In this document: one piece after another, positions 31,331 through 43,740 of the stretch
How positions within the stretch are numbered: the stretch's first letter is position 1
How the letters are laid out: each line of letters begins with the position of its first letter
Assembly (NCBI GenBank): GCA_033239125.1
Contig: BSWB01000006.1
Coordinates: 118,776,242 to 118,840,241 of the forward strand
Length of the DNA stretch: 64,000 bases
Direction: 5' to 3'
Source: Fagopyrum homotropicum
Lineage: Eukaryota; Streptophyta; Magnoliopsida; Caryophyllales; Polygonaceae
Made by a program: the position numbers and the translations under genes
The notes under the pieces: model-generated
What the model was told of the DNA's origin: nothing
Seen by the model: only the letters and a program-made list of their open reading frames with translations
Databases searched by the model: none

Positions 31331-32121
31331 ATTGAAACACAATTGTATGATTATCTGTAGGCAAAATGGTGCTAAATAGCACCCATGGTTACGCTCAGTG
31401 ACACAAACCATATAAAGATACCTTTATATATGTGTAAGATAACACGTTTTGCTTCTAACCAAACAAGATATGTTCTGCTATTTTCTTCATATGGCTGGAC
31501 TTGAAATGATCTTTAACTATTAAGGGTTATATTGATAGTAGTGTTTTCTGAACTCTAGGTAGAGTAACTCCACCTGATCCAAACTGAATTTTACAAGCAG
31601 CAAACGGCAAGCAAATCACTTGACAAGAGCCGTGTTCCTCAGCAAACAGTATACACTATGCTAAGAGCTTGTATGCTACAGCTTTTTGTGTAGCTTATTG
31701 AAAAAATTGTCATATGTGCCCTTCTATCCCACATATCCAAATATTTATTTGTCCTTTTAGTAATTTTACTCTAAAATCATACCCATAAATCTCTTCGTAC
31801 CCCAAACACTATTAGATTTTTCATTAGATCCTTCGTAAGTTAGGCATCCTATCTCAAATAAAATTGCAGCAAAACATGTATAAGTGACAAAACATTCAAA
31901 CTAATGATCCACAACAAACCATACAGGCATACATATTTCAGACATGTTATAATTGATGAACTCCATCCCATGTGAACAAAAAGGTAAAACAACAGTTCAC
32001 TCAGAAGGCTATATTTCAAGTTTTCAGCAAATACACATATTTCCTAAGCAGTAAAATTTTAAAATTGATGTCAAAGAAATGGAAGTGTGTACCTCCTGAA
32101 AACTCAAAGGCTATATATGCA
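31331..32121. other. 3' flank of the IMP1-like gene
   Basis: AT-rich with no gene seen. It should contain the 3' UTR and polyadenylation region of the minus-strand gene, with the UTR starting at 32121. Confidence 0.55.
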
Positions 32122-33024
32122 TCAGTCCAGGGATCCGAACTCACCAAGTGGCCATACCTGCACACAAAAATGCTTAAGATTTTGATTTATGGGTAATCTA
32201 AAAATTTTGATCGTCGATGCAAAATAATGGTAATGGATCATATAGAAGACAAAGAAGGTGCAAGATTGTGCATACCCTACATAACACTTTCCCTTGGATA
32301 AGACCGTATGGAACTGGACCAAAATTTCGTGAATCGTATGATGCATCAGTGTTGTCCCCTTGGATCCAAATATGCCCCTTCGGAACCTGGACTCGGTCAA
32401 CGAAATGGTTCAACCACCAATTTTAGAATGAAAAGATGAACAGGGAAATTGAAAGAAAGAGATACATTAGAGTTCCCACTCCTAACTCTGATGTGTGTTT
32501 TTATCTCACATTTCACAGTAATCAAAAAACGAAGATGATAACCCAAAGAATATGAGATGAAATTGGACTTACAAGGATGGTTTCAAAGACATCAGATCTG
32601 CACCAATCAGTAGCAAAGCTAACATGATCACCTTCCATAGCAAGAATGCGCTTGGTAACAGTCTTATTGGGGTTTTCAGGAGACTTGACTAGGATGACAT
32701 CTCCAGGCCCTAATTTCCCAAGTCTGTGAGAAATCCTCTCCGTTAAGAGTACGTCTCCCCTGACATTCAAGGTTGGTAGCATGCTTGGACCATACACCTG
32801 CTCATCAAATTACAAATCCAACATCAAAATTGCAAATTCTTTTCAACTTTTGCAGATGTAGATGAGAAGCTGAGAGAAAAGGAGAGAGTTGATACAAGAG
32901 TAGGGGTACAGAGGTAGGTGTTGGTAATGTGAAGTAAGGAGAGGAACTTGGCGACCATCATCGTTCGCTCCGCTGCTTCCTTCACTATCTCTCGCCATTG
33001 TAGCAGTGTACCAGCCGCTCTCAT
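32122..33024 (-). CDS. Mitochondrial inner membrane protease subunit 1-like protein (166 aa, four coding exons)
   Basis: Exons are 33024-32896, 32797-32573, 32386-32276 and 32157-32122, all joined in phase 0 at GT...AG sites (donors GTATCA, GTAAGT, GTATGC). The 166-residue product fits the S26 signal-peptidase family. YGPSMLPTL (residues 45-53) holds the nucleophilic Ser48; NKTVTKRILAMEGD holds the general-base Lys92; GDNTDASYDSRNFGPVP (exon 3) is the conserved C-terminal box. The N-terminal FLSLLHITNTYLC is the expected single membrane-anchor region. In yeast and plants the IMP complex trims sorting signals of inner-membrane proteins facing the intermembrane space. The start was chosen because the N-terminal LLQWREIVKEAAERT block resembles plant IMP1-like proteins. 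All key residues are present and there are no stops, so it is likely functional. The last exon encodes only 11 residues. Confidence 0.93.
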
Positions 33025-33255
33025 ATCTTCCTTCCCTGAACAATAAAGTGATGCAATTGGGCATAATCAGACTTCAGTTAGTATTTGTCCATATTAACCA
33101 GTTATAATAAAATATCAAAACATCGAACATCAATTCTGGAAAAAAAAATACTTGTTATATTGGCAATATTTCACATCAGGCCCATCAGAAGTACATAATG
33201 TTGCAAAACCTAATCTGAAAATAGAACAACATAGCCAATACGAAGTTATTCATAC

Positions 33256-33291
33256 CGTGGTGGTTTCAACTCTTCACTTCAATCAAATTAT
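33256..33291 (-). other. Possible 5'-UTR exon of the IMP1-like gene
   Basis: On the minus strand, CACAACTTGCAG| precedes a 36-nt segment that ends CACCACG|GTATGA. A further acceptor (TTTATTGTTCAG) stands just upstream of the start codon, near 33038. Both suggest a spliced leader, but only splice-site appearance supports this. Confidence 0.3.
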
Positions 33292-33892
33292 CTGCAAGTT
33301 GTGCTGCTGCTGTCAGATTTAGGTCCAGCTCTTCACTTCAGTCGATAAAAGAAAATTTCCAAAATGTTGTCAGTGTATATATAGAAGTGAAAATATTTAG
33401 CAGGATCGAAACATGTATCCTAAAGGCAGACATAAAAAAAACAATTTATACAACTAATCAATCTCATAGCAATTAGTGGCACTGCTTTCATCTGTTGTCA
33501 GTATATATATAGAAGTAATGTTGACTTAGTTTCTTTTGTTGCCTATGCTTTCAATAATACTAATGAGGTAGCAATTATAGTTTTACTAATACTGGATTAA
33601 CATATAGTAGCAGATTAAGACACTCTATAAGTCTAGAAAATGCTTTGTTTCAGGAAAGAGAAGTGAGAAAAAAATCAGGAAAGAGAAGTACAGAGAAAGG
33701 AGGAGAGGGAGAGTGTAAAGAGGCAAAATCAGGAAAGATAATATATGTAAAACAATGAATTGAGTAGCAAATTAAGGAAAGCTTGCATTAGTAAAGCAAA
33801 ATCAGGAAAGCAAATTGAGAAAAACTAAAGTATATTTCAGCTCTGAATATTTGATTTCATGTGCAGATTTCTATTTATCATGCCTGTGAGTT

Positions 33893-34474
33893 ACAATTGT
33901 GTGGTTTTACATTCACAATGAATGTAAAACCAATTGAGGAAGTTTCTAAAAATTACATTGGTAGTCAAGCATGTACCCTTTTGTTTAGCCAGTTACAAGG
34001 CTTTAGATGGTCAGCAATCAGCAGTGGATGGATGGTCTCAGGTGAGGAATGGAAATTCAGCTCAGCTATTCTAGTCAATGAATCTAACTATCTCGAACTC
34101 TAGTCAGAGCTGAGAACCATAATGGTATTGACAAAAACTTGACAAACACAAAAAAAGAGGGCAAAAAACAAATGTTTGACAAAATTAGATATATTTGGAA
34201 GTTACCAGTCAAATAAACTAACTACTTTCATCAATAATAAGAACTCATAGTTCAATATAAAATTAGTTTTTCCTTCATACGAAAAATAAAACTCTACACA
34301 ATTGTGTGGTTTTACATTCACAATGAATGTAAAACCAATTGAGGAAGTTTCTAAAAACAACATTGGTAGTCAAGCATGTATCCCTTTTGTTTAGCCAGTC
34401 ACAAGGCTCTAGATGGTTAGCAATCAGCAGTGGATGGATGATCTCATAAGTGAGGAATGAAACTTCAGTTCAGC
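33893..34474. repeat. Duplicated 175-bp block with a perfect 13-bp hairpin
   Basis: Copies at 33893-34068 and 34298-34474 share most of their sequence. Each starts with CAATTgtgt, then GGTTTTACATTCA-CAA-TGAATGTAAAACC (33903-33931 in the first copy), a perfect 13-bp stem with a 3-nt loop, and then AATTG pairing with the first CAATT. A shorter block (ATATAAAATTAGTTTT) is also duplicated, at 34257 and 34489. It lies in the presumed 5' region or leader intron of the IMP1-like gene. Confidence 0.85.
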
Positions 34475-36811
34475 AATCAGCAGTGCAATATAAAATTAGT
34501 TTTGCCTTCATACTAAAATAATATTTACACAATGTTCTTCGAAGAATGAAACACCAGAAGGGAAGATACTTGCACATTAAAGATAACCATTATCAACTTC
34601 TAATTTTATTAGGAGATTCTTAATTTTCTTTTTCGTAAGCCAAAAAGGTGTTAAGAAACCTCGTGATTAATAATTACCTATAACGATTATTCACATATTA
34701 GTTCCCTGCTGAAAGAACGCAGTTTTAAAAAGACGTACATGGGCTTCCTTTTGAATTAAATGATCAGTCATTTGACCAAGTCTTCCTTTGAGTTCTACTT
34801 CCACATGTAACCTAGATTAAACAAGGGTGAAATTCAACAAATATGAATGCAGTGTATTAATAGAAGGCCACAACCAGTGGAGGCTTAGAAAGTACAAGTC
34901 AGTTAGTGATAAGCCACAGAACATGAATGGAATTATCCGGTTAATGCTACTAAAGAATCATGGTGTTTGATAAGATAAAAAGCCACTTACAGGGAAGAAG
35001 TGTATGATTAATCTTCTATTGACAATGGTGCGACCATAGCAGACTGCAAGTACAAGTCAGATCCTAAATATCAAAATCAGTGTAGGCTTAGAAAGTAGAA
35101 ACAATGGAAAGAAAAGCAATGCTAATACATTGGTTACTACTAGTAACTACCAAAAGTAGGAAAGCAATGCTAGTATATACTTAGTAAGTGCACTCAAATA
35201 ATTTACAACAATACATTGATTTAGAATAGCTAAGTCCAACGTTTAGCAATCTTACTCCGAATGAAATGATACCAATGTTGATGTGTGAAAAGAAGGGCTT
35301 ATTTCACATAGCCGTTGGTTTATAACATGTAAAGAAATAAAAAGTGAGCAAAAAATCTCATGACAAGGCCTCAATTTTCTTGGTCCTTTGAAGTCCATAA
35401 AACATCAGTACAAGCATAAGTAGAAGTGCTCTGTTATAAAAAAAATAATGCCGAATCACTACAAGTATAAACATAGCAAGCAACTGAAGAATAGAGCCCT
35501 TTTTAAAACATTTTCAACAAACAAACTGCATATCTATTTTGAGAAGTAAAAATCTCATATGCTTTTTTGGCTTGCTTAGAAAAACTAACATCTGTCATCT
35601 CAAATATTTTCAACATAGAGATCCCCACTCTTGTCATTAATACAATAATAGTAATAAGTCATAAGTAACTTGCTTTTACTTACTTTAGATCCATAATTTT
35701 AAAAAAAAAACAAGGTTGCATACTTGCATTATGCTTGAAATTTTTTTATTTAGGCTATAAAAAGAACTTTTTTTAACTTTCTAGGTTTTGTCCATGGCCG
35801 TTGACAAAACATACCTCTTGCTATTCAATTTGGTGAAGTTAACATCAAACTAGCATTGTAACCATTTCAATTCTACAGCTAAGGCAGGAGTTTTATGATT
35901 ACATCATAGCAAGCAACTGCAGAATAGTGCCCTTTTTTAAAAAGAAGCTGAAGAAATAGTTTATGTGAAGTTTATTCCTAGCTGTTAGAGTACCTCTTTT
36001 TCACATAGTGAGTTGCATGCTTTTGAAACATATATCATCGAGGTATTTTCTTAGGTGTAACCAATTTGAGCCCAATAACATTTTCTTCCAATAGATCAAC
36101 ACTTCTATGTTCATTTTGTGTATCTAACTCCTAGAATATTGCACCATATAATACCAGACTTTTTCTATGAACTTCACAGCCTGTCCTCCCCACCAAACAA
36201 GGTCATTGAATTCCCTAGTTGGCTGGATAGAGAACTATTGTGACCGATGTGCATCAAAATGATGAAGTAGTGGCTTTTTCATATGATTTGCCGGAGGAAA
36301 TTTTTTTTGGAATTTGAGTCATTGATGTAATGTTGCTATTGATGAATTTGATATCCCTGTCTATAATCAAACACTGACAAGGTTATCTGACCCTTGTGCA
36401 TACTTTCCATTCAAACATATGAACAGATGGAGACTTAATCAGAGTAAAATTTACTAGCTTACTCATGGCTCACTGACTTACTATGAACCCAAGCCTCCTC
36501 CTTCCCACAGTTAAATTAGAACACCCTTTCATTTTATTACTCGTAGCTATCTCAGATACTATATTACCCTTGTCTTCAACCACACCATTCTGCTCCTAGT
36601 GATTTGCAGAAACATCAATATGAACAGCACCAAGAAAGAGAGGAATAATCAATTCGAGCTGTTATTCCACTACTACTGCAAGTATTGACCAACATTCATA
36701 ATAGAAACACCATAACCATTCACAATAGAAGCATCCTGCATCCACAATTCGAGATCGGAGCCCTAACTCTAATACAAAGGAAGAAGAATAAAAGACTAGA
36801 CAGGACATACC
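34475..36811. other. Non-coding DNA upstream of the IMP1-like gene
   Basis: No reading frame of interest. It may be a long leader intron if the exon ending at 36812 belongs to the gene. Confidence 0.5.
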
Positions 36812-37193
36812 TTTACAAACAGAGGCAAAAGAGGATTCTAGGATGATGACAAATTCAACGACTTGATTGGAGCTCTCGAAACAGAGGAAGAATCGAGGAG
36901 TTCGATGAGCTGTTCACCGCCTGTAAACTGAGGATGAAGACAAATTTGAGCCTAGAATCGTTCTCCGCCGGTACACGAAGAAATACTCGAAATGATGTGT
37001 AAGGTACCAAGGTTAGAAGGGAGAGGTAGAGTAGAGACCCGAAAAATCGAACCCACCTGCCGGAATCCGAACCGATCGAACCCGCACATTCATGCGAAGC
37101 CACAAACCGAAATCTGACCGAGCCCGTTCTGAACCCGAAACATACTCGACCTGCAAAATCTATCAACCTGCAAGTGACTCGAACCAAAAACAC
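36812..37193 (-). other. Possible first leader exon or other gene start (minus strand)
   Basis: The minus strand reads CCTCTGTTTGTAAAG|GTATGTCC, a good plant donor at 36811. The region is richer in GC than its surroundings and has a 112-codon frame (37193-36855) that matches no family I know. A long first leader exon of the IMP1-like gene is one explanation; the start of an unrelated or lost gene is another. Confidence 0.35.
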
Positions 37194-37430
37194 TTAAACG
37201 ACCTGTCCAAACCTAGACCCGACCCGAACCCGCAAATTAACCAAAATATCACAAACCGATTTTCATTTACGGTGCGTTTGGACGGAGAATTTGTGAATTC
37301 CACGGAAATTTAATGCCATCGGATTTATAGAGTACCGGATATTTAAATTCCACTAATCGAAATTTTTTGTTTGGATACAAGGTACGCAATTTTAAAATGA
37401 GAGAATTTGTGTCTCCAAATCTATTATTTA
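37194..37430. other. Spacer with a MITE-like scrap
   Basis: GGTGCGTTTGGACGGAGAATT (near 37270) is the kind of end seen on plant MITEs, and TTTGTTTGGATAC recurs at about 37368. No matched right end or target duplication was found. Confidence 0.35.
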
Positions 37431-37997
37431 TCTTATATATACTAAAGCAGCCCGTGAACTTTCACTTGGCACAGTTTCGTGCAGTCATCTCATCAAATAT
37501 ACACGTGTCAACTATTTATTAAGCCACATCACATTGTTATTTAATTTAATTAATTAATTAATTTTTTTAACCATACTTATTCAAATCTAAGATCCTAACA
37601 AACACTATGTATTTATTTTACTTTAAACGTACAATTAACATTCCCCCTTATGTAATATAATAAATATCATTAGAATTTACTTTAATTTAATAATTATTCT
37701 AATACTATTTAATTTTATATTATTTATTAGTTCGTTATTATATAATAAAATAAATTAGGATTGATAGTCTAACAAGTTTTATTTAATTTTATTTATTTTT
37801 AATTATATATTTTATTTAATTTTAACTTTTTTTAAATTATAGTTTATTAGTTCGATAATATATAATAAAAGCCACTAAAACTTACTTTAGTTTTATTATT
37901 ATTCTAACAACATTTTATTTTATTTTATTTATTTAAAATTATATTCTTTAATTAAATATTTTGTTTAATTTAACTTTTTCTTAGTTATAGACTATTA

Positions 37998-38178
37998 GGG
38001 CCCGTTTGGAAGCACCGGGAATCATTCCTGTTAACGGAATGATTCCGAATCAATCAAAAAGTACGTTTGGTTAGAGGTCATTTACCACATAAAAGTAATC
38101 TCATCCATTCCATTTCCTTTCTCTACCCTTATTCAATTCCATTCCGTTTTCATTCCACCGCTCCAACCAAACGGGCAC
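37998..38178. mobile_element. MITE with GGGCCCGTTTGGA ends (181 bp)
   Basis: GGGCCCGTTTGGAAGC on the left and GCTCCAACCAAACGGGCAC on the right are inverted repeats flanked by TTA (37995-37997 and 38179-38181). The left arm also has a small internal palindrome (GGAATCATTCC.. GGAATGATTCC). It is related by its ends to the MITE at 22421. Confidence 0.87.
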
Positions 38179-38743
38179 TTAGTTCCTTGATGTAAAATAA
38201 TATTTAATACGATTTACTTTTATTGATTATTATTATTATTACAACAATATTTTATTTTATTTATTTTTATATATATTTTAATTATTTATTTTGTTTAGTT
38301 TTAACTTTTTCTTAGTTATGGTTATTAGTTCATTAATATATATTAAAAAAATTGCAAGATCATGAATCAATTTACTACAAAATTCATCTAATTTTGTGAA
38401 AGTATATTTTTTTTTTCTCCAAACTAATCTAATAATCCAATTAGCATATACAGTTAGTTACAAATTTAAAATTAGTTATTAAAGTTTAGTAATTTTTCAC
38501 TACCGTATCAAATGTAACTAATTGTAGGTTTTTATGTATATAAACTAATCATATAATCTTCATAATTAAACTTAATACTTACTAACAAGTCGATTGGATA
38601 AATTTTTATTTTACAAATTTGAACATTTCAATACTATTATTTCTAACCTTATATTTAACATGTAAACTTTAAAATTAGTATATTATGATAAAAAACAATT
38701 TTTATTATCACATCACATAGAGTAAAAATTTAACCTATAAACC
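38179..38743. other. Very AT-rich DNA
   Basis: Long TTTATT/AATAAT runs; no gene. Confidence 0.6.
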
Positions 38744-38940
38744 GGGGTTGCTATTCTATCAGACATAGGAGGCAACACGAGCGCATTTTGGATGTGCCTC
38801 CCGGGCACATTGAGCTATGGGGCGCATCCAGAATACGCCTCTGGGGCGCATCCAGAGTGTGCCTCTGAGGCGGATTCTGGATGTGCCCCGGAGGCAGCTT
38901 CTAGATGCGCCTCGTTTCCAGTTTTCCATTGCGCCCGATA
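38744..38940 (+). repeat. 24-bp repeat block, copy 1 (octapeptide-like)
   Basis: A lead-in GGGGTTGCTATTCTATCAGACATAGG (spaced) is followed by about four 24-bp units built on GGCGCATCCAGAGTGTGCCTC. Units 3 and 4 look like inverted versions (GATTCTGGATGTGCC). Read forward the units give repeats like GAHPECAS. The same block, lead-in included, recurs at 61434-61620; a decayed short copy lies at 39276-39375. Confidence 0.8.
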
Positions 38941-40386
38941 CTTAAACGGCCCAAATGAACTCTTATTTACAATAAAAGTATAGAAAATTTTTATTTATTT
39001 TCATATTAGTTTTATATTTAATTTTTAAAGTTTTTATTTTAATTCAAAAATATAAATATTACTATAGTTTTTATTTTAGTTCAAAAGTTAAAAAAAAACT
39101 TTAAATTTACTTTTTTCATATTTTTTTTAAAAAAAACATAATTTTAAAATTAATTCTTTACTTCATTTTTTTTAATTAAATTTAGTCATGTTAGAGTATA
39201 GAATTTTATAATTAATAGTTTATTTCATTTTTATTAGATTTAGACATGCTAGAATAGAGAGCCGAATTTCTTTAAACGGGGTTGATAGTCGATCAGATAT
39301 GGGGGGCAACACTAGCGTTGTGCCTATGGGGTGGATTGTGGATGTGCCCCATTACCGGCTCTCGGTTACGCCCACCCCTAACCATATATATATATATATA
39401 TATATAATATTATATTTCTACATATATTTCTAGTTATGGAAGATCATTTGTACTTATATATTGTATATATTTGTAGAAAATACATTCACACAATTATAAA
39501 TTACGAAATTATAATTCAACCTTTAATATATCAGATTTTTTTACAAAGTATTAGGAAGTTAAATTAGCCTTAATATCTTAACATTAATTTAGCAAGAGTT
39601 TAGCAAAATAATTGAGACTGTTAAAAATTTAGCAAAATAATTCAGCAAGAAAATAGAAGGAAAAAAAAAACAAAGGTAATTACAAACTCTTTTATCACCC
39701 TCAAAATATACAAGTACAATCCTTGATGCTCAAAATCACAAAACCGGCACCAATGGAACATGCTATATATATATATATATTATAATCCATTGTCATATGG
39801 TATGTACTCCTCCATCAACTCTTTGTTTCACAAACTAAATAGGCTACATAGTTCTAAAGAACTAAAGATTCAAGCCATACCAATATGAAATTCATAGAGT
39901 TGATTCTCAATGTTTATCCAACTACAACCCGTCATCTTAGCTTTTTCTTTTGCTTCATCAACATTCTCAATCTTGCAAAATCATCTCAACCTTCATTTTG
40001 GCAAACACCTTTGATCAAACAATGTAAGTTTTGAGAGTTTGAATCTGCAATCTCCAACAACAGTTATTACCTGCTCACCAATATCTACATTCTGAACTTT
40101 ATGACATGCACCAAGCAACATCCCGAGAACTACTTCATCTGAATTCCCGAGCATTCATTTAATGAAGTCCCCAAGCTTCGCTCACAACTTCATTGCTATT
40201 ATTTCTTGGACGAACTATGAATCAACACAGCACAACCAAGCAAAATAATGAATCAACTTGGCATTTTATCAAATAATTGGTGTACATACCAAGTTACAAC
40301 AATCTCTACAATAAAAAAATCAAGCGAGGAGTATAATCACATAAGATAGACGATTAAGAAGAAGAGACTCACGTGGTGAAGGATAA
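38941..40386. other. AT-rich DNA with (AT)n and a decayed third copy of the 24-bp block
   Basis: 39276-39375 repeats the lead-in (GGGGTTGATAGTCGATCAGA) and a single unit. Microsatellites of AT type lie near 39385-39407 and 39763-39780. The remainder shows no gene. Confidence 0.65.
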
Positions 40387-41337
40387 TTGGGTTCCAAATT
40401 CAAAAGTACGGCTTCAAAGAAGAAAAGAGGGGAGATGAATGTATGGCAAAACAAATTACTCAAACTACTCAAACAAGCTTCGTTAGAGATGTCACGGGTG
40501 AGGATTCCTCGGGAGGTGCTTATACCGATGTTTGACTTGTTTCGAGACTATGTCACCAATGAGTGTTTCACGCTCTTGTGGGATAACTACACCAACACTA
40601 GGAGGACAAGAGATGATGTTGTATGTCAGGATAGTTATTGGAGGGAAGCTCATAGAGTGTCATGTGTGCATGACTTTACCATAACAATCCGGGCAAGGAG
40701 AGCTATAACATTGAATCAGATCCACCTATTTTGGAAGCAAGTTCATTGGATTCCAGTTACATTTCCCAATGGTGGCATGGATGATGAAGATGATCCCATC
40801 AATCCGAGCCTAGTGTCGTTGAAAAGATTCAAAGAAAGAATGGACTCTAACACGCTCACCCCCGATGAGATGGAGAAGATGGCATCTTGCCTCGAGGACA
40901 TGGAGAATCCGGGAAGTACCATGATGAAAGATCCAACACAAAAGGCATGGGACAAGGGAAGACCACCAATCGCAAGATCAACAAGAAGAGAGCAGAGTTC
41001 GTTTGAGCATTCGACAAGGCGTGATCTTGGACGTCCCTGTTTTGAGAGAGTGCTGGATCCGGATGACGGGGAGGCTACATTTGAGGCTACACCTAGACGT
41101 GGCCCTGACTGTCCCCGAGGTTCAAAGGGAAAAAAAGCAAACAATGCAGAGGCTACACCTGAAGAGTTAGTTTTCTTTACTCTTGTTTTTATGCATTACA
41201 TATTTATCCCTATTAGCTCATTTGTGATAACCGAAAATTTTAAACTCCGTTTGATGCTGAATGTAACCGGATTCAGATCCGTCAATCTTAAATGAATAAA
41301 TACATAAAATAAAATAAAATAAAACGAGTTTTATTTC

Positions 41338-41374
41338 TATCATTTTATGTGACCTTAATTCACATAAAATGATA
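41338..41374 (+). other. U3 hairpin in LTR B
   Basis: TATCATTTTATGT and ACATAAAATGATA form the same 13-bp stem as in LTR A, with a different 11-nt loop. This part of the 3' LTR is deleted, so there is one copy only. Confidence 0.8.
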
Positions 41375-42163
41375 AATGATGTAACCGGAAATAATTTACG
41401 TACCTTTAAAATAAAATAATAACTTATATAATACGAAATTTAATTCCTTAATTATTTCCGTAAAATTCCTACCGATCCGGGACGAGTAACGAGTTTTCCG
41501 TTTTATTTTTTTGTGTTAACGAGAGAACAGTCCAATTTGGCCAACACTAGGCCCAAGCCATCGGCCCACCTCCCTAAGCCCAAATCCAACCCTAACCTAA
41601 TTCCACAATTAACCTAATTATTTCCCTAATCCTACTGCTTTCCGTCCGACTACACGACCGCTGCTTCGATCGACGTCCCTCTCTACCATACCCTTCACGA
41701 GTTACGCAGGCATCAGCAAGCAGCCCATATCACCACCAGGATCGCCACGCCCCACCACCAGGATCGCCACGCCCCACCACCAGGCTCGCCGACGCCGGTG
41801 AGGACGGTCGACACCGACGAAGATTCCAGCGCTGCAGCGGGCGGCGTGAGGCGTACCAGCCTTTTGGCTCCGAACCTCGCATCCGGTTGCGAGTCGTACG
41901 GTGAGTCCTTCCCTCCCCTTTGCTACTCTTCTCCTCCCTTTCGTGCCTTCTGATATGAGTTAAAATACGAGATTTCCGATCCTCTTGAACCTACAGTAAG
42001 TGGCGGAAACCCTCTGTCTTCATAACGAGTCTTACTAACCCGAGTACGGTGGAGAGTCGGTTTCGGCACTGCTGCAGACAGGATAGACGCCCAGCCTCAG
42101 CCCGTTTCGCCACACCGCGCCTCGCCGGAAAGGTTGCCCCGAGCCGGATCGAAGCTAACCTTG

Positions 42164-43412
42164 GTGAGTACGGTACTGTACTCTCATGTGTCCCCTTCTG
42201 TTGTTGCTGGAATTGCAGTTATATGTAAACAAGTAAGTGGTGGTAGAGTTGAGTGGGTCTAGAGTTTTCACGTGGATTAATTAAACAAATAGTCAAGTTT
42301 AACTATAATACCTTATCACTGTAGTATGTTTTTTTTTAGATATATAGATTTATAGGTACCAGAGAGATAGGTATACATATCGTGATGTAGAGATAGTAAA
42401 GTTAGATAAGTATACTATGGAGGCGTGCAGGATTATACATACGGGTACATAAATATGTATAGATACATATGAAATGGGAGACCTAAGCGTTTATATAGGA
42501 AAATAAATATATGTATAAGTATAGGGTATATGGTATATGGACTTACGTATATAAGTACGAGTTGAGAGTTATGAAATTATGTATATATAGAGGTAGAGGT
42601 GTAATGATCAATATTATATAAGAGTAGAGTAATAACCGGGAAGGAGGAGGAGTGTTGTTCCTTTTTCGAGTGGATTCAAGTTTTGAACTTACAACCTATA
42701 AGTAACTAACCGAGAGAGACTAATTATGGAAAACAAATTCAAAAAGGAATTTGAAGGTTTAAGAATAAACTTTGAGAACTTTTGGCACTAAGGGTAAAAT
42801 GGTTTTTTTTCCGTAAGAGAGCTTTTCCGTAATTCCTTCGCATGAGGTTGGACATCTGGATGTGTGTTTGATCCATATGCCTTATTTGACAGGCGTTTGA
42901 GTTACCGCGAGTACGGACCGATTTGAGACTTGTTAGAGTGGGATTTGACTCAGGTAAGTCCTTGCGACTTACTTAGCCAGTTTCTGGATATTAGTTGAGT
43001 GATAGTGGTTGTGTGTGCTATGTGCGTGTTTTAATAATAATAACTTGCTAGGACGACCGTTATTATTATGTTTAAGGCCCAAGTGTATGTATAACGGGCC
43101 GTGACATCACTGCCCAGCTCTGACAGGAGACTGGGAGGTTCTCTATACCCAGACCAGGCAGGTACAAGGTGAGATGCATCGGATCCATTCCTGATGGTTA
43201 CACGGGGCGGAGGCGAGGTTTGGGAATCCCTCGTGTCACAAAATAAGTATCATTAGCGTGAATGAGTAACATAACTTAAGATAATAAAATGGACTTGTTT
43301 GAAAGCATGATGGGTGTTTATATTTTTATGTGTGTGTGTGCTACTATTATTCTTCTAATATTTAGATAACTAGCTAATGGTTTCTCCTGTTGTGTTTTTA
43401 GATCTTCTGCAG
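42164..43412 (+). other. Predicted spliced leader in LTR B: intron 1 (42164-42892), exon 2 (42893-42953), intron 2 (42954-43412)
   Basis: Donor TTG|GTGAGTA, acceptor TTATTTGACAG|, a 61-nt exon ending GACTCAG|GTAAGTC and acceptor ATCTTCTGCAG|. The first and second donors match those of A base for base over 8-9 positions. The same region is present at 59421-60670 in the 3' LTR. Confidence 0.6.
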
Positions 43413-43728
43413 GTTAGACCAGCAACTGAGTGATCCGAAAGTAGTGGTCAGTCGGGTCTCCGTACTCCTTAGAGTGGGGGTTTGGGTTGTTGCTTTGTTG
43501 TCTTTTCCTTTTGTTAAGACAGTTAGTCTTTTCCGTTGTTTAAGTACGATAGGCTGTTAGACTTTGTTGCATTCATCCTTTTACAAATATATTTTTATGA
43601 ATTTCGGTTTTTCTTATTTGTGTCTTGTTGCAAGATCCTAGTAAATTGTTGTCAAACTGAGGTCGGGACCCATTGTGAGGTCCTAACCAGTAATGTCCCG
43701 AGTTCTGAGAATTCGGGGTGTTACAACA

Positions 43729-43740
43729 TGGTATCAGAGC
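43729..43740 (+). other. Primer binding site of element B
   Basis: TGGTATCAGAGC follows the LTR at the same 3-base distance as in element A. Confidence 0.95.

Larger units (their letters stand above)
41223..43725 (+). repeat. 5' LTR of element B (2,503 bp)
   Basis: It begins TGTGATAACCG and ends GGGGTGTTACA. It contains the U3 hairpin (41338-41374), GC-rich sequence with CACCACCAGGATCGCCACG repeats (about 41735-41785), the predicted leader introns and the terminal block GACCCATTGTGAGGTCC shared with A and C. Confidence 0.94.

Noticed and set aside
36855..37193. 112-codon minus-strand gene
   Set aside because: No family resemblance, and a good splice donor just beyond the end suggests leader sequence instead; kept only as a possible leader exon.
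40743..41144. 133-codon minus-strand frame
   Set aside because: Shadow of the MULE-OTU exon 1 on the plus strand, which has clear SWIM-like and linker motifs.
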